NCBI GenBank assembly: GCA_019751575.1
Contig: JAIENF010000746.1
Span: forward strand, 1-5,633
DNA length: 5,633 nt
Source of the DNA: Burkholderiales bacterium
Lineage (GTDB): Bacteria > Pseudomonadota > Gammaproteobacteria > Burkholderiales > CAIKXV01
Direction: 5' to 3'
Below, one piece after another: positions 5,294 through 5,633 of the stretch. Position numbers and translations under genes: made by a program. Position 1 is the stretch's first letter. Each line of letters begins with the position of its first letter. The notes beneath the pieces were generated by a model. It was given only the letters and a program-made list of their open reading frames with translations. It made no database searches and had not been told where the DNA came from.

Positions 5294-5633
5294 ATGAAAG
5301 GCTTCGTGCAGGACATCGAGCATCTGGCAAGCGGCAACGAGGCGTTCCGCAGGGTCCTCTATACGGCAAGGGGCTGCCAGCTCGTGCTGATGGCCTTGAA
5401 GCCGCAGGAGGACATCGGCACCGAGGTACATGCGCTGGATCAGTTCTTCAGGGTCGAAGAGGGCAGCGGAGAGGCGATCCTCGACGGCGTCCGCACCCGG
5501 ATCCGCGCCGGCTTCGCCGTGCTCGTGCCGGCCGGCACGCGTCACAACATAGTCAATACAGGCACCGAGCCCATGAAGCTCTACACGCTGTACTCGCCAC
5601 CGAACCATCGTGACGGGGTCGAACACCGGACCC
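5294..5633 (+). CDS. cupin domain-containing protein (3' end outside window)
   Basis: The ATG at 5294 follows GGGAG by 5 bases and opens a frame that reaches the window end without a stop, showing 113 residues. It is a small single-domain cupin, probably a metal-binding beta-barrel in the cytoplasm. Motif 1 reads EVHALDQFFRVEEGSG (44-59), with His46 and Gln50 as likely ligands. The second His of the classical HxH is replaced (Leu48), as I recall for this subfamily. Motif 2 reads GFAVLVPAGTRHNIVN (73-88) and fits the G-x5-P-x-G-x2-H-x3-N pattern with His84. The ending SPPNHRDGVEHRT is typical of bacterial cupins of roughly 130-140 aa, so perhaps 15-30 residues are missing. Such proteins include isomerases, dioxygenases and sugar-binding proteins, so the activity cannot be named. 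It is divergent from the ABC operon and need not be linked to it. Several codons (AGG three times, ATA, ACA, GTA) are unusual for the window. Confidence 0.88.
   Translation, partial: MKGFVQDIEHLASGNEAFRRVLYTARGCQLVLMALKPQEDIGTEVHALDQFFRVEEGSGEAILDGVRTRIRAGFAVLVPAGTRHNIVNTGTEPMKLYTLYSPPNHRDGVEHRT

Noticed and set aside
4832..5626. 264-codon minus-strand ORF across the intergenic region and the cupin gene
   Set aside because: It overlaps the ATPase start in another frame and is antisense to a recognisable cupin. No domain or ribosome site.

Overview
The window is uniformly GC-rich with strong third-position G/C bias. It carries a Gld-type ABC exporter operon in a form common in non-gliding bacteria. 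Together this suggests a high-GC proteobacterium, probably beta- or gammaproteobacterial, but no marker here fixes the lineage. No rRNA, tRNA, CRISPR array, IS element or phage gene was recognised.

Left part (1-1102, + strand): two translationally coupled genes of unknown function. The first enters from outside the window and shows only its C-terminal part, with two hydrophobic segments. The second encodes a single-pass membrane protein with a coiled coil and an extracytoplasmic C-terminal domain resembling LytR_C-type folds. They end at a 33-bp convergent junction holding a triplicated TGATCGC heptamer, which places TGA in all three frames, and a small GC-rich hairpin.

Centre (1136-4914, - strand): a compact three-gene operon read from right to left. 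It encodes an ABC ATPase (328 aa), an ABC-2-type six-helix permease (257 aa) and a large GldG-like auxiliary protein (about 669 aa) anchored by a helix at each end. ATPase and permease overlap by ATGA, and the auxiliary gene follows after 12 bp. The three probably form one inner-membrane complex: the ATPase drives the permease, and the GldG-like subunit presents a large domain to the periplasm. The substrate is unknown. The DUF4340-type gene that often follows such operons is absent.

Right part (4915-5633): a 379-bp divergent intergenic region with a plausible -10 box for the ABC operon, an inverted repeat in its predicted leader, and a short ORF whose start resembles a SEC-C zinc motif. A + strand cupin gene then begins at 5294 and runs off the window end.

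The long antisense frames in this GC-rich DNA are judged to be shadows. I see no clearly new system. The best leads are the coupled membrane pair, the shortened Gld-type operon and the SEC-C-like fragment.
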